Shown here piece by piece: positions 47,247-56,874 of a stretch of DNA of 64,000 nucleotides. The notes under the pieces were generated by a model that saw only the letters and a list, made by a program, of their open reading frames with translations, did no database searches and was not told where the DNA came from. Made by a program: the position numbers and the translations under genes. The stretch lies in the NCBI RefSeq assembly GCF_000227745.2, contig NC_018012.1, positions 4,568,501 to 4,632,500 of the forward strand. Direction: 5' to 3'. The DNA comes from Thiocystis violascens DSM 198 (lineage in GTDB: Bacteria > Pseudomonadota > Gammaproteobacteria > Chromatiales > Chromatiaceae). Each line of letters opens with the position of its first letter. The first letter of the stretch is position 1.

Positions 47247-48445
47247 GTCTCATCCTCCAATAGTTCCAGCAGCTTCGGCAGACTGGATTCCCAGGAAAAG
47301 TGCGAGACGACAAAGCGACGCGCATCAGCGCCCATGGTCTCGCCGCCCTCGGCCAGGAGCCGCGCCACCTGCTCGACAAAATCGCCGGCGTCTTCGGCAA
47401 CATGAATCTCTCGGCCCGCCCGCGCGTTGATGCCTTCGAGCGCCTGAGGCGTCGTCACGACCGGTCGGCCCATGGCCATCGCTTCCAGCACCTTGTTCTG
47501 AATACCCCTGGCGATGCGCAAGGGAACCGCCACGGCACTTGCGTGCTGCAGATAGGGTCTGACATCGGGCACACTTCCAGTGACCGTCACGCCCGGCAAG
47601 CGCTCCAGTTGACGCACGCGGTCGGTCGGATTCATGCCGACGATAAAAAACTCGCATGCCGGGAACCGCTGTCGCAACGCGGGCAGGATCTGGCGGGCAA
47701 ACCAGTCCGCGCCATCCTCGTTGGCCCAGTAGTCCATTGCCCCGGTAAAGACGATCCGCTGACCGTCGCCGCGAAAGGGCGTGGGACGGTGCGGGTCCGG
47801 CGCGAAATAATCGGCGTCCACGCCATTATTGATGCCAAAGACGTAAGACGCACCCTGGCTCGGATTCTGACGGAAGAGCGCCGCCTCCTGCTCGGACACG
47901 AAGACACTGGCATCGAAGATGTCCGCGACCCGTCGCTCGAAGTCGCTCAAGCGAGCGGCCTCGCGCCGGTAGATCAAATCCATCGGAAAGCGTTTCGCGG
48001 CACTGTATTGACGCCACTTGTCCGAGTCGACATCCACGAAGTCGATGACCCGGCGGGTGTCGTCGAAGTCGTGACCGAGGACATACTGTGCCATGGCCGA
48101 CGAATACACCAGGACGCGCCGGATGCGATTGTGTTTGCGCAGGGTTCGGATCCACTGTGTGAGTCCAGGCTGGCGATAATAAGGCAGGGTCAATGCCTCG
48201 CCGGTGAGAAAGCCCACCAGGCTCCTTGCCTTGGCTCGGCGGGGCGACAGAGTGCCGAACCAGGTGCTGGTACAATACTGGCTCACCTTCGCGCAATAGC
48301 GGCGGTCCGAGGGCTGATCGATAAAGGTGCCGAGATGGATCCGATATGCGCGGCTTAGATACTCCAGGATATGAAAGGAGCGGATCTTGTCCCCTTTATT
48401 TGGCGGATAGGGGATCCGATGCACCAGAAAGAGCAGATCTTCCAT
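47243..48445 (-). CDS. XrtA-associated glycosyltransferase (GT4 type)
   Basis: 400 residues from ATG 48445: MEDLLFLVHRIPYPPNKGDK, the fixed N-terminus of the exosortase-A-linked sugar transferase family. C-terminal GT-B half has VVTTPQALEGINA and GRPV near the donor site. Builds the polysaccharide repeat unit in the cytoplasm (family knowledge). An in-frame TTG/ATG 27 codons upstream would start inside poor sequence. Confidence 0.9.
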   Translation of the reverse strand: MEDLLFLVHRIPYPPNKGDKIRSFHILEYLSRAYRIHLGTFIDQPSDRRYCAKVSQYCTSTWFGTLSPRRAKARSLVGFLTGEALTLPYYRQPGLTQWIRTLRKHNRIRRVLVYSSAMAQYVLGHDFDDTRRVIDFVDVDSDKWRQYSAAKRFPMDLIYRREAARLSDFERRVADIFDASVFVSEQEAALFRQNPSQGASYVFGINNGVDADYFAPDPHRPTPFRGDGQRIVFTGAMDYWANEDGADWFARQILPALRQRFPACEFFIVGMNPTDRVRQLERLPGVTVTGSVPDVRPYLQHASAVAVPLRIARGIQNKVLEAMAMGRPVVTTPQALEGINARAGREIHVAEDAGDFVEQVARLLAEGGETMGADARRFVVSHFSWESSLPKLLELLEDET

Positions 48446-48459
48446 GCCGGAGACGATCC

Positions 48460-49503
48460 TTAACCGAGATTGCGGGCCAGGATCGGCCCGAGCATCCGGC
48501 TGACGGGCAGTGGAAGCCGTTTCCATGCCTCGATAAAGAGCCGGTATTTGGGGTTCAAGGGGTTGACATCGGGCAGGTTTTTGGCACGCACCAGGTAAAA
48601 TTCATAACTCATGGGTTGTGGCTCGAACCCCCAGTTTCGCTTGAAATCGAAGGAGCCCGTGCCGAGTTTGCTGCGTCCGAAATCGAACAGGCGGCAACCC
48701 CGCTCGCTGGCCCGCCGCATCACCTCCCAATACATGAAATCGTTGGCCTTCAAGGCGCGTGCCTGCGCGTTGCCGCCGCCATAGTAGGGCAGTACCTCGT
48801 CGCGAAAGTAAAAATTCAGCACGCCAGCAACCACCGCGTTGCCCTGATGAACGGTTAATACCTCGCAAGCGTCGCCGAAGACGTCTTTCAAGGTGCGGAA
48901 ATAGCGCCTGGAGAAGACCGGCGTGCCGAGATTTCGGACGCTCTCCGAATAGACCTGGTGCACCGCGTCGATTCCGCCATCGAGTCGGCTGACGAGCCCA
49001 GCCTGCATGCCCTTACGCACCATGGCCCGTTGCTTGCGCGGAATCGCAAGCAGGTTCTGCTCGGGATCCGGCGCGATCGGCTTGCGGAAGGTGACATAGA
49101 GTTCCTTGCGTGGCCAGTTCGCGTGGTGCGATGCGCGATAGCGCAGTTCCAGATGATCGACCCGCAGTTCTTCGGCCAGGCGGCAGGCTTCCGCGTCCAG
49201 TCGGTCGCAGACCTCGGCTGAGACGCCAACGCTGCCGCCGTAGACGCAAAAGGGCGTGGAGACGAGGCCGTTGCCGAATAATCGACTGCGCACATGGCCC
49301 AGCGGAAGGATGCCGAGAATCTCTCCAGCCGACTCGGCGAACAGATAATGCGCGGAATGACCAAATGCACGTTCGAGCACGTCCTTCCAACCGGCGCGAT
49401 GGAAAAAGGTTGCCTCTGGCATGCGCTCCACAAAGGCGTCCCAACGGAGCGCATCCTGGGCGGTCAGTTGCCGTATGCAAAGAGACTTGACCGGAATGGT
49501 CAT
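48460..49503 (-). CDS. FemAB-like protein, XrtA-associated
   Basis: 347 residues from ATG 49503, which overlaps the deacetylase stop (ATGA) and has GGAG 6 bases upstream; ATG 49515 four codons earlier is the alternative. FemAB/GNAT-type fold: FFHRAGWKDVLERAFGHS, AIPRKQRAMVRKGM, and FDFGRSKLGTGSFDFKRNWG near the C-terminus. The family probably transfers an aminoacyl or acyl group to the polysaccharide or its precursor; substrate unknown. Confidence 0.9.
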   Translation of the reverse strand: MTIPVKSLCIRQLTAQDALRWDAFVERMPEATFFHRAGWKDVLERAFGHSAHYLFAESAGEILGILPLGHVRSRLFGNGLVSTPFCVYGGSVGVSAEVCDRLDAEACRLAEELRVDHLELRYRASHHANWPRKELYVTFRKPIAPDPEQNLLAIPRKQRAMVRKGMQAGLVSRLDGGIDAVHQVYSESVRNLGTPVFSRRYFRTLKDVFGDACEVLTVHQGNAVVAGVLNFYFRDEVLPYYGGGNAQARALKANDFMYWEVMRRASERGCRLFDFGRSKLGTGSFDFKRNWGFEPQPMSYEFYLVRAKNLPDVNPLNPKYRLFIEAWKRLPLPVSRMLGPILARNLG

Positions 49504-50468
49504 TGCGGACTCCATGATTCCTGGAGATCAGGCGGCGCGTGCGGTCGGGTCAATGGGGCCGCTCCTGACTCAGACGCTCCAGCGGTGCTTTTGTCGACGG
49601 CGAGAAAGAGACGATCCATGCGATCCCATTGAAAGTCAGTGAGCAGTCGGTTGAGTCGGGCCTCGGTGCGGTGCAGATTCAGGTAGTGACGGAACCGGGT
49701 CTTGAATTTCAAACCAACTTGTTGCGGTTGCTCGGGGTCGATTTCCCACGGATGGAAATAAAAGATCGCCGACTCCCGGTCCTGACGATTGACGCGTTCA
49801 ATTGCCCACCGCGACAGCGCATACGGAAAGAGACGAAAATAACCTCCGCCGCCGCACGGCAGGCGATAGCCCAAAATGTCGGTCGTGGTGATCGGAATCT
49901 CGACGAAGGTATCGTCGTCCGCTCGCGGGAAGTAGGCAAAACGCGGCGCGTCGGGGATCCCGTAAAGATCGTGGTGGATGGGGTAGATGCTCGAACTGTA
50001 ACGATAGCCCGCTTCCCGCAGTTCGTCATGCGCCCAGAGACAGGAACGATCGATCGAGTAACTGGCGGCGCGATAGCCAAGAACTTCCACGCCTCCGATG
50101 TCTTCGAGCAGCGTTTTGGTACGACGGATATCTTGGCCGAAGTCAGCGCGATTCTGCTGCGTCACGCGGATATGCTCATAGCCGTGACTGGCCAGTTCGT
50201 GCCCGCCATCAACCAGTTCCCGAATGATGCGCGGGAAACGTTCCGCGATCCAGCCAAGCGTAAAGAAGGTTGCCTGCACGCCATGTCGGTTGAGGATCGC
50301 CAGGATGCGATCCATGTTGCGTTCGATGCGGCACGGCAGCGAGGACCAGTCGCGACGCTCGATATGAGCTTCAAAGGCGGAGACCTGGAAATAGTCCTCT
50401 ACATCAATGGTGAAGGCATTGCGTCTGGGGCTTGTGGTCAAATTCGCGTCTTTGGTTACAGGTGTCAT
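49500..50468 (-). CDS. Polysaccharide deacetylase, XrtA-associated
   Basis: 322 residues from ATG 50468. NodB domain: FTIDVEDYFQVSAF (metal Asp), HELASHGYEHIRV (metal His pair), GYRAASYSID, and a C-terminal FYFHPWEIDPEQPQ. This subfamily sits in exosortase A loci and likely removes N-acetyl groups from the exopolysaccharide. A TTG start 15 codons upstream has no better ribosome binding site. Confidence 0.9.
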   Translation of the reverse strand: MTPVTKDANLTTSPRRNAFTIDVEDYFQVSAFEAHIERRDWSSLPCRIERNMDRILAILNRHGVQATFFTLGWIAERFPRIIRELVDGGHELASHGYEHIRVTQQNRADFGQDIRRTKTLLEDIGGVEVLGYRAASYSIDRSCLWAHDELREAGYRYSSSIYPIHHDLYGIPDAPRFAYFPRADDDTFVEIPITTTDILGYRLPCGGGGYFRLFPYALSRWAIERVNRQDRESAIFYFHPWEIDPEQPQQVGLKFKTRFRHYLNLHRTEARLNRLLTDFQWDRMDRLFLAVDKSTAGASESGAAPLTRPHAPPDLQESWSPQ

Positions 50469-50525
50469 AAGGGCGCCAATGCAGGGATCGAATTGACCAG
50501 GGAAGCGTTTCAAGCCGGGCGCGGT

Positions 50526-51980
50526 TTAATCCGACCAACTCATCCGCAATCCGAGCGTGATACGGTTTTCAGTGTAGTCTTCGCCGTCAACGAAACGGTA
50601 TTGTAGATCGAGGTTGGTGCGTGCCGATAATTGTCTACTCAGACCCGCATCGAAGTTGAAGTAATTGCTCTCCTCCGCATCAAGATCCGCATCCGTGGTG
50701 TTTCTGCGTTCGCCACGGTCCCAGCTAAGCGCCATGTTGCTGCTGGTCAGGGTCGTCAGGCGTCGCGACCAGAAGAGACTGGCGCTGGCCGTTTCTTCAT
50801 CCTGAGTCAGACCTTCGTATTCGCGTAGCACATAGCGAAGGGACGTGCCGAGTGTGCTTCGGCGCGTCTGAAGCGTATAGCCGGCCTGGAAATTATTGCT
50901 GACATAGGTCGCCGATGTTGGCGTCGCCTCTCCGGGGCGAACAGCCACCGTGTCCCCCGTCGCTGGAACGATCGGCTTGCCAAATGCGTCCTCGAACGCA
51001 AATACTTCGGATTTCCTGCGATCGTTCCTGGCGCTGGAAACATCTCTTGTGTAACTGGCGGTCCATACCGAGCGCTTACTGCGGTGGCTGAAATCCAGGA
51101 CGGGCGTCCAGCCAAAATAACGCTGGCCAATCCCCAGCCTGACAGAGGTGCGTGTCGTCGGCGTCCAGGTACCTGATGCCTGAAGGTTGGTGCCACTGGT
51201 TTCGTTCAATGAGGAATAGTCATTATTCTCGTAACCCGCGCTCGTATCGACCCGCCAGCGTCCGTTGAATCGGTACCCCAGCGAACCGTCCACGTTGCCG
51301 AAAGAGTTCGCCGGTCCTTCCTCGAATTCGAAGCGGTCATTTTGGGCGCTGATTCCCCAGCTCAAAGCGCCGAAGGCGGGCCCGCTGGACAGTTCGATTT
51401 GACTGCTGAAGCCGGGGCTGTCGTTTCCCTGCTCGGAATACAGGACACCATCGTGCGCAAAACTGACATTCAGTACCGCCTGGCGGCCAAAACGATTCTT
51501 GTAACTGGGTGAAATCGAATAGGTATAGGTCGTTTGCAGATTGCCGGTGGGATTCGTCGCATCCCCGCCCGACGGTCCCAGCGAATCGATCAATTCCTGA
51601 CGCGCGGTCGCGCTGAGGTCAAGGAACAGATGATCCCGATAGAGTTCGGACCGAGCATTGGCCTGTAAACGATGATTCAGCTCATCGCTGTCACTGGCGG
51701 AAAGATAGTGAATCAATTGCGGCGAGTAGGCTAGGTTCAGATTGAGCCTGCGTCCGGCTCCCGTGACAACGAAGCCGGGCGCGAGGTCGACAAAAAAACC
51801 GCTTCCCCGGTCGTCGGTCGCATCAAGATTGAGGTTATCGGTATAGGTGCCTCGCGTCGTCAACTGCCTGGAGACGGACCAGTCCGCTGGCCAGGCCGGA
51901 GACGACACCAGCAGCGCCGACAGGCACAGGGGAAGCGATTGCAAAAATCGCTCGTTCCAGGGTTGTCCTCGCGTCGACAT
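50526..51980 (-). CDS. XrtA-system outer-membrane beta-barrel protein
   Basis: 484 residues from ATG 51980. Signal peptide ends ...LVSSPAWPADW. The body is a series of alternating amphipathic strands with aromatic ends (TRGTYTDNLNLDA; LNLAYSPQLIHYLSAS; SISPSYKNRFGRQAVLNVS), as expected for a large barrel; matches the family of PEP-CTERM-system-associated barrels. The protein ends SWSD, not Phe. Possibly the secretin-like exit or anchor for the polysaccharide (inference). Confidence 0.85.
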   Translation of the reverse strand: MSTRGQPWNERFLQSLPLCLSALLVSSPAWPADWSVSRQLTTRGTYTDNLNLDATDDRGSGFFVDLAPGFVVTGAGRRLNLNLAYSPQLIHYLSASDSDELNHRLQANARSELYRDHLFLDLSATARQELIDSLGPSGGDATNPTGNLQTTYTYSISPSYKNRFGRQAVLNVSFAHDGVLYSEQGNDSPGFSSQIELSSGPAFGALSWGISAQNDRFEFEEGPANSFGNVDGSLGYRFNGRWRVDTSAGYENNDYSSLNETSGTNLQASGTWTPTTRTSVRLGIGQRYFGWTPVLDFSHRSKRSVWTASYTRDVSSARNDRRKSEVFAFEDAFGKPIVPATGDTVAVRPGEATPTSATYVSNNFQAGYTLQTRRSTLGTSLRYVLREYEGLTQDEETASASLFWSRRLTTLTSSNMALSWDRGERRNTTDADLDAEESNYFNFDAGLSRQLSARTNLDLQYRFVDGEDYTENRITLGLRMSWSD

Positions 51981-51999
51981 CCAGGGAGATCCCGAACGC

Positions 52000-52989
52000 T
52001 TATCCCGCAGGCAGAGCGTCCGCCTCGGCGGCGCTCGGCGAATGCTGCCCATATCCGTACCCGTACCCGTATCCATAACCATATCCGGTTCCATAACGGT
52101 TTCCGATGCTCGGCCGGTATTTGTTCAATATCAGACCCTTAATCTTATTCTCCCCGAGCCGGGTCAGGGCATCGGCGGTCGCATGCTGCACCGTCTCTTC
52201 GGCGGCGACCACCAGGATGATCTGTCCCATCATTTCGGCCAAGGCGGCGCTTTCGCTCGCGAGCAGGAGGGGTGGCGAATCGAAGATGACGATCCGATCC
52301 CTGTAGCGGGAGGAAAGCTCTTCCATCATCTCCGACATGCGCTCGCTTGCCAGGAGCTCCGTTGCCCGCTCGTGCTTACTGCCCGCCGGCATGACGCGCA
52401 TGTTCGGAATATCCGTTCTGACCAGCACGTCGGCGATCGATAGATGCGACCCCGCCAGAAGATCGATCAATCCTTGACCCCCCTCGATCCCCAGTCGCTT
52501 GGCCGCCGTGGGCTTTGCGACATCGCCGTCCACCAACAGAACAGTGCGATCCCGCTCCATGGCAATGCTCATGGCAAGATTGATGGCGGTAAAGGTTTTG
52601 CCTTCGCCAGGCAAGGCACTCGTCACCATGATGAGATTTGCATTGTCGACAATATCCGCGCCCTTTTTATCGACATTGAGCAGTAGAGGGCGCTTGATGA
52701 GCCGATATTCCTCGGCGAGTTGGGATCGCTTGGCGTCCGGCGTGAGAATACCGAGTTGACGCAATTTGTCGAGCGCAAGACGGTGTACTTTACCCTGTTC
52801 CTGATCCATCGGCGGTGTCTCGGGCCCGCCGCCGACGACCCGATGGTCAACCTTGACTCCCCGATGCCCGTCGCCATTCGCGGGATTGACGTCGGCCAGA
52901 GCATTGATCGAGTCGCCCGAGCCCGTGGAGCGGATTTCTTCGTCAACGTTTCGTTCAAGCTTCGATAGCGCTTTTTGGATGGTGCTCAC
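52000..52989 (-). CDS. XrtA-associated tyrosine autokinase (BY-kinase)
   Basis: 329 residues, GTG start (MSTIQKALSKLERN) with GGAG 7 bases upstream. Walker A TSALPGEGKTFTAINLA, Walker A' VLLVDGDVAKP, Walker B DRIVIFDSPP. The C-terminus carries a run of YG dipeptides (YGTGYGYGYGYG...), the autophosphorylation tail, encoded by repetitive DNA at about 52048-52100. Partner of the chain-length determinant 35 bases upstream; controls polymer length and export. Confidence 0.93.
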   Translation of the reverse strand: MSTIQKALSKLERNVDEEIRSTGSGDSINALADVNPANGDGHRGVKVDHRVVGGGPETPPMDQEQGKVHRLALDKLRQLGILTPDAKRSQLAEEYRLIKRPLLLNVDKKGADIVDNANLIMVTSALPGEGKTFTAINLAMSIAMERDRTVLLVDGDVAKPTAAKRLGIEGGQGLIDLLAGSHLSIADVLVRTDIPNMRVMPAGSKHERATELLASERMSEMMEELSSRYRDRIVIFDSPPLLLASESAALAEMMGQIILVVAAEETVQHATADALTRLGENKIKGLILNKYRPSIGNRYGTGYGYGYGYGYGYGQHSPSAAEADALPAG

Positions 52990-53024
52990 GAAATGTCTCC
53001 GCCATGTTGCAAGGTAAGGCCGAG

Positions 53025-54566
53025 CTAAATCAGGCCCCGTAACACCGGTATGCCAGTCACGACCAGGATGAATGCCAGGATCAGTCCAGTGCTCACCGCA
53101 AAAAACGGGATCAACATCATGCGTTCCCGGCGTCGATCCGCATGCGATTGAACGAGCGCGACCGTGCCAAGCACGGGTAGCCCGGTCACGCGATAGAGTT
53201 GGCGACGATCGTCGAAGACGGGACGCAGCAGATCCATGGCCAGGGCCGCCGCCAGGCCCACCCCGGTTGCCAGCAGCAGCACAACCCCGGAAAGCGCAAT
53301 CCGATTTGGCGCGGACGGTTTTTGTGGCACGAAAGGCGGGTCGATGACTCGAAACTTGACTCCCTCCGTCGTCTTTTCGACTTGCGTGGAGAGTCTGGCC
53401 GTCTCGCGCCGTTGCAGCAGCGATTGATGCTGTCCGGCAACCGTCGTGTAATTTCTTGTCAATTGCTTCAATTCGGCCTCGATTCGAGGGATGCTGTCGA
53501 TCTGCTCCTCAAGCTGCTTCACGCGTCTGGTATAGTCTTCGACGCGCGCCCTCATGGCCGCGATTTGAGTATCCGCCTCGCTTAACGCAAGTTGCAGGCT
53601 GCCATAAAAGGTGTCGGCCTGCACGCTTCCGATCGCCGACTCGCTACGATTGGTCAGCGTTTGCTGTTTGTTGCGGGCGCGGCTGGCATCGATCAGTCTG
53701 CGCAGTTCCAGAACATCCGGATGCTTCTCGGTGTAACGCAAGAGCAGATCCTCAAGTTTTCCCTCTAATGCAGCGATGCGCGGGTCTTCCAACTGTTCCG
53801 CGGGCAGATCGTCGATACCGGAAATAAACGCCTGATCCTGCGACGTGATCTGTACGCTGAGTTCTTCACGCTGCTGGATCGCCTCTTGCAGCGCGAGTTC
53901 CGAATCCTTGAGTCCTGCCTTCGCCGCTTCCAGATTGCTGTAAAACCCACCCTGATCGCCTGACATCAAGCCGGCATATTTGCGCTTGAAATCGGCGAGT
54001 TGGTGCTCCGATTCCTTGAGGCGGGATTCGTATTCGTCGATCTCCTGGTCCAGGAAATCCCGCGCGGTCGTGGATGCCTGCTGGTTTCCGGTCAGTGCCT
54101 CTTCGATGAAGACCGACACCAGCGACTGTACGACTTTCTTGGCGCTTTCGGGGTTGCGATGCTGGAAGCGCACGGAATACAGCGATGGATTCGAGCGGTC
54201 CCCCGCGATACTGATGCGATTGCCCAGGCTGGAAAGCAGTTGTTCTTTCTGCTGCTCGGTGCGGATGTCCAGATCCAGATCGCTCATGCTCATGATCTTT
54301 TCCAGATTGGGACGGCTCAGCAGCATCCTGCTCATCAATGAGACCCGCTGAACCAGATCTGGCTGGACCGTCAGTCCTTGCAGCAGCGGACGAAGCACAC
54401 TGCTGGTATCGACGAAGACTCTTGCCGAAGCCGTGTATTCGTCGGGCATCCGGGCAACGTAGATCCAACCGGAAATCGCGACCGCCCAGGCGAGCGCGAC
54501 GGCAAGCCAGCGATAGCGCCACATTCCTCGTGCGTAACCGGAGATCTGAGCCAGAATTTCATGCAT
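53025..54566 (-). CDS. Chain-length determinant (Wzz type), XrtA-associated
   Basis: 513 residues. First membrane helix RWLAVALAWAVAISGWIYVA (about 19-38), then PDEYTASARVFVDTSSVLRPLL, a long coiled coil (about 150-380), then hydrophobic segments near 430-450 and a final one (about 485-505). Polysaccharide co-polymerase in the inner membrane that works with the tyrosine kinase. ATG 54566. Confidence 0.93.
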   Translation of the reverse strand: MHEILAQISGYARGMWRYRWLAVALAWAVAISGWIYVARMPDEYTASARVFVDTSSVLRPLLQGLTVQPDLVQRVSLMSRMLLSRPNLEKIMSMSDLDLDIRTEQQKEQLLSSLGNRISIAGDRSNPSLYSVRFQHRNPESAKKVVQSLVSVFIEEALTGNQQASTTARDFLDQEIDEYESRLKESEHQLADFKRKYAGLMSGDQGGFYSNLEAAKAGLKDSELALQEAIQQREELSVQITSQDQAFISGIDDLPAEQLEDPRIAALEGKLEDLLLRYTEKHPDVLELRRLIDASRARNKQQTLTNRSESAIGSVQADTFYGSLQLALSEADTQIAAMRARVEDYTRRVKQLEEQIDSIPRIEAELKQLTRNYTTVAGQHQSLLQRRETARLSTQVEKTTEGVKFRVIDPPFVPQKPSAPNRIALSGVVLLLATGVGLAAALAMDLLRPVFDDRRQLYRVTGLPVLGTVALVQSHADRRRERMMLIPFFAVSTGLILAFILVVTGIPVLRGLI

Positions 54567-54622
54567 GACGGTTCACTTACGGATGATGTACAGGTTTCAA
54601 GCGGATCCAGCATCGGGCTGCG

Positions 54623-55261
54623 CTAGAACCATGCCTCGGGGATAATCAGGATATCGCCGGGCAACAGACTGACATTCTGCGAGATGTCGCCATCGCGAAT
54701 GAGATCGTCGAGACGCACGGAATACTGACGCTGCTGTCCGCCATCATAGCGAATGAGGACGGATTTGTTTCCCGATGCGAAATCGGTGAGACCGCCGACC
54801 TGGATCATGAGATCAAGCAGGGTCATGTGTTTGCGAAATGGGATGGCCGCCGGCTGCATGGCCTCCCCAATGATGCGCACCTGCTGCGTCGGCAAGCCAA
54901 CGAAGCCGTTGACGATCACCGTCACGATGGGCGAACGGACATAAACGGCGAACAGTTTTTCGAGATCCCGCGCAAGCTGGGAGGGCGTCTTGCCGCTCGC
55001 TGGAATGTCCTCGATCAAGGGGGTCGTCAACATGCCGTCTGGGCGTACGGGGACGCTGCCCGATAATTCGGGAAGACCCCAGACGAAGATGTTGACCGAG
55101 TCCCCGGGCGCGACCTCATAAAAATAGCCTTCCTGGACCGTCAAGTCCCTCTGTTCGGGCGGAACCGGAGGGAGCTTCTTGTTTTTTATCGCGCATCCCG
55201 ACGCGAGTAGTATGCACAGACTCGCCAAGATGACGAAGCCTTTGATCGATGAAGAATACAT
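54623..55261 (-). CDS. Polysaccharide export outer-membrane lipoprotein (Wza type)
   Basis: 212 residues from ATG 55261. Lipoprotein signal: MYSSSIKGFVILASLCILL followed by the lipobox LASGC. Poly_export domain: YEVAPGDSVNIFVWG, then SLBB-type repeats (VRIIGEAMQPAAIPF). First gene of the EPS operon that runs to 43741. The frame continues 67 codons upstream without lipoprotein character, so that start is rejected. Confidence 0.93.
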   Translation of the reverse strand: MYSSSIKGFVILASLCILLASGCAIKNKKLPPVPPEQRDLTVQEGYFYEVAPGDSVNIFVWGLPELSGSVPVRPDGMLTTPLIEDIPASGKTPSQLARDLEKLFAVYVRSPIVTVIVNGFVGLPTQQVRIIGEAMQPAAIPFRKHMTLLDLMIQVGGLTDFASGNKSVLIRYDGGQQRQYSVRLDDLIRDGDISQNVSLLPGDILIIPEAWF

Positions 55262-55494
55262 ATTCAAAACATTCTCCCGGAAAGCCTTTGTCCTGAACGT
55301 CAGTTGATCCGTCGCAAACCTCCCAGCTCCGACTCCCGCGGGAGTGGCCAAGCGCTTACGTGAAGATAGAACAGACCCTGAATTTCCGCTGCATGCCGCG
55401 TGCGGGCAGGAGCGGAAAGGCGAAAACCACGAGACGATGACGGTGTGGCGCACTCGTCTCATTGCTCGGGTGAATTTTAGATTATCGTTGTTCG

Positions 55495-56874
55495 TTATGA
55501 ATTCTTGATCTCATATTTTTCAAGTAAACCGTATAACGTCGGCCGCGTAACGCCTAACTCCTGAGCCGCCAGGGTGATATTTCCGTTGACCCTCGCGAGC
55601 GTCCGCCGGATCGCCTGGGACTCCGCGCGCGCGCGCGCTTCTTGCAGAGTCACCGGAAGGCGGGCTTCAGCATCGACTGGCGCGAGATCCAGGTCTTCCA
55701 GCGAGAGCTGCCGCCCTTCCGCCATAATCACTGCCCGTTTGATAAGGCTCTCGATTTCGCGCACGTTGCCGGGCCAGGCATGATGCTCGATCGCCGCCAG
55801 TGCCTCTTTCGTGAAACCACGAATGGATTTTCCCATCTGCCGGTTATACTTATCGAGAAAGACCCTGGCGAGTAACAGTGCATCGCCTTCCCGCTCCCGC
55901 AGTGGAGGAAGATGAATGGTGACTTCGCCGATCCGATAAAAGAGGTCTTCTCGGAAAACGCCCTCCGCGATGCGCGACTTCAGATCCTGATGCGTGGCGC
56001 AGACCACGCGCAGGTCGACCGGGATTTCCTGACGTCCGCCGACCCGCTCGATCACGCGTTCCTGCAGGAACCGAAGCAGTTTGGCTTGTAGTGCCTGGGG
56101 AAGATCGCCGATTTCATCCAGAAACAGGGTTCCGCCATCGGCATATTCGATCTTGCCGCGCGTCTGCTTCGCGGCTCCCGTGAAGGCGCCTTTTTCGTAT
56201 CCGAACAGTTCGCTCTCAAGCAGATTCTCCGGAATCGCCGCGCAATTGATCGCAATCAGTTTACCCTGCGAACGGGAACTCATCTCGTGGAGCGCGCGCG
56301 CGAACAACTCTTTCCCGGTGCCGCTTTCGCCCAGGATGAGCACGGTTGCATCGGTTGCCGCGATCTTCTCGACGGTGCGGCAGGCATTCTGCATTTCCGG
56401 ACTGGTTGCGATCACCCCCCGCAGCGGCGAGTTGAACTCGGAACGCTGGAGCTTGCGGTTCTCCGACTCCAATTCAAACAGCCGATGCGCCCGCTCGATC
56501 ACCAGATTCAGGGTCTCCGAGTCGATCGGCTTGAGATAAAAATCGTAGGCTCCGAGGCTGATCGCCTTGACCGCATGCCGCCGATCATCATTGCCCGTGA
56601 CCATGATGACCTTGGTTTCCGGAATGAATGCGAGAATCTCTTCCAGGGTTGCCAGCCCTTCGCTCACGCCACCCGGGTCTGGCGGCAAACCGAGATCGAG
56701 GGTGACGACACTGGGACGGTGGCGGTGCATTTGCGCGAGCGCCTCCTGCCGATCCACTGCCTGGAGCACCTGGAAGCCATCGAAACACCATCGCAACTGA
56801 CTTTGCAGCCCTGGATCGTCTTCGACCACCAGCAGACGCTTGATCGGTTCCTTCAAAACCTTGCCTCTCGTCAA
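55495..56874 (-). CDS. prsR: PrsR, sigma-54-dependent response regulator
   Basis: 459 residues. Receiver domain with VVEDDPGLQ and phospho-Asp in VVTLDLGLPPD; AAA+ domain with Walker A GESGTGKELF, sigma-54 contact loop GAFTGA and Walker B GGTLFLDEIGD; C-terminal Fis-type HTH (ITLAAQELGVTRPTLYGLL). Cognate of PrsK, whose stop overlaps its start (ATGA). Known to switch on PEP-CTERM/XrtA genes in other bacteria. Confidence 0.95.
   Translation of the reverse strand: MTRGKVLKEPIKRLLVVEDDPGLQSQLRWCFDGFQVLQAVDRQEALAQMHRHRPSVVTLDLGLPPDPGGVSEGLATLEEILAFIPETKVIMVTGNDDRRHAVKAISLGAYDFYLKPIDSETLNLVIERAHRLFELESENRKLQRSEFNSPLRGVIATSPEMQNACRTVEKIAATDATVLILGESGTGKELFARALHEMSSRSQGKLIAINCAAIPENLLESELFGYEKGAFTGAAKQTRGKIEYADGGTLFLDEIGDLPQALQAKLLRFLQERVIERVGGRQEIPVDLRVVCATHQDLKSRIAEGVFREDLFYRIGEVTIHLPPLREREGDALLLARVFLDKYNRQMGKSIRGFTKEALAAIEHHAWPGNVREIESLIKRAVIMAEGRQLSLEDLDLAPVDAEARLPVTLQEARARAESQAIRRTLARVNGNITLAAQELGVTRPTLYGLLEKYEIKNS

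Noticed and set aside
55262..55494. Sigma-54 promoter before the EPS operon
   Set aside because: Searched on the minus strand for GG-N10-GC with TTGC; no acceptable match found, although PrsR control would predict one.
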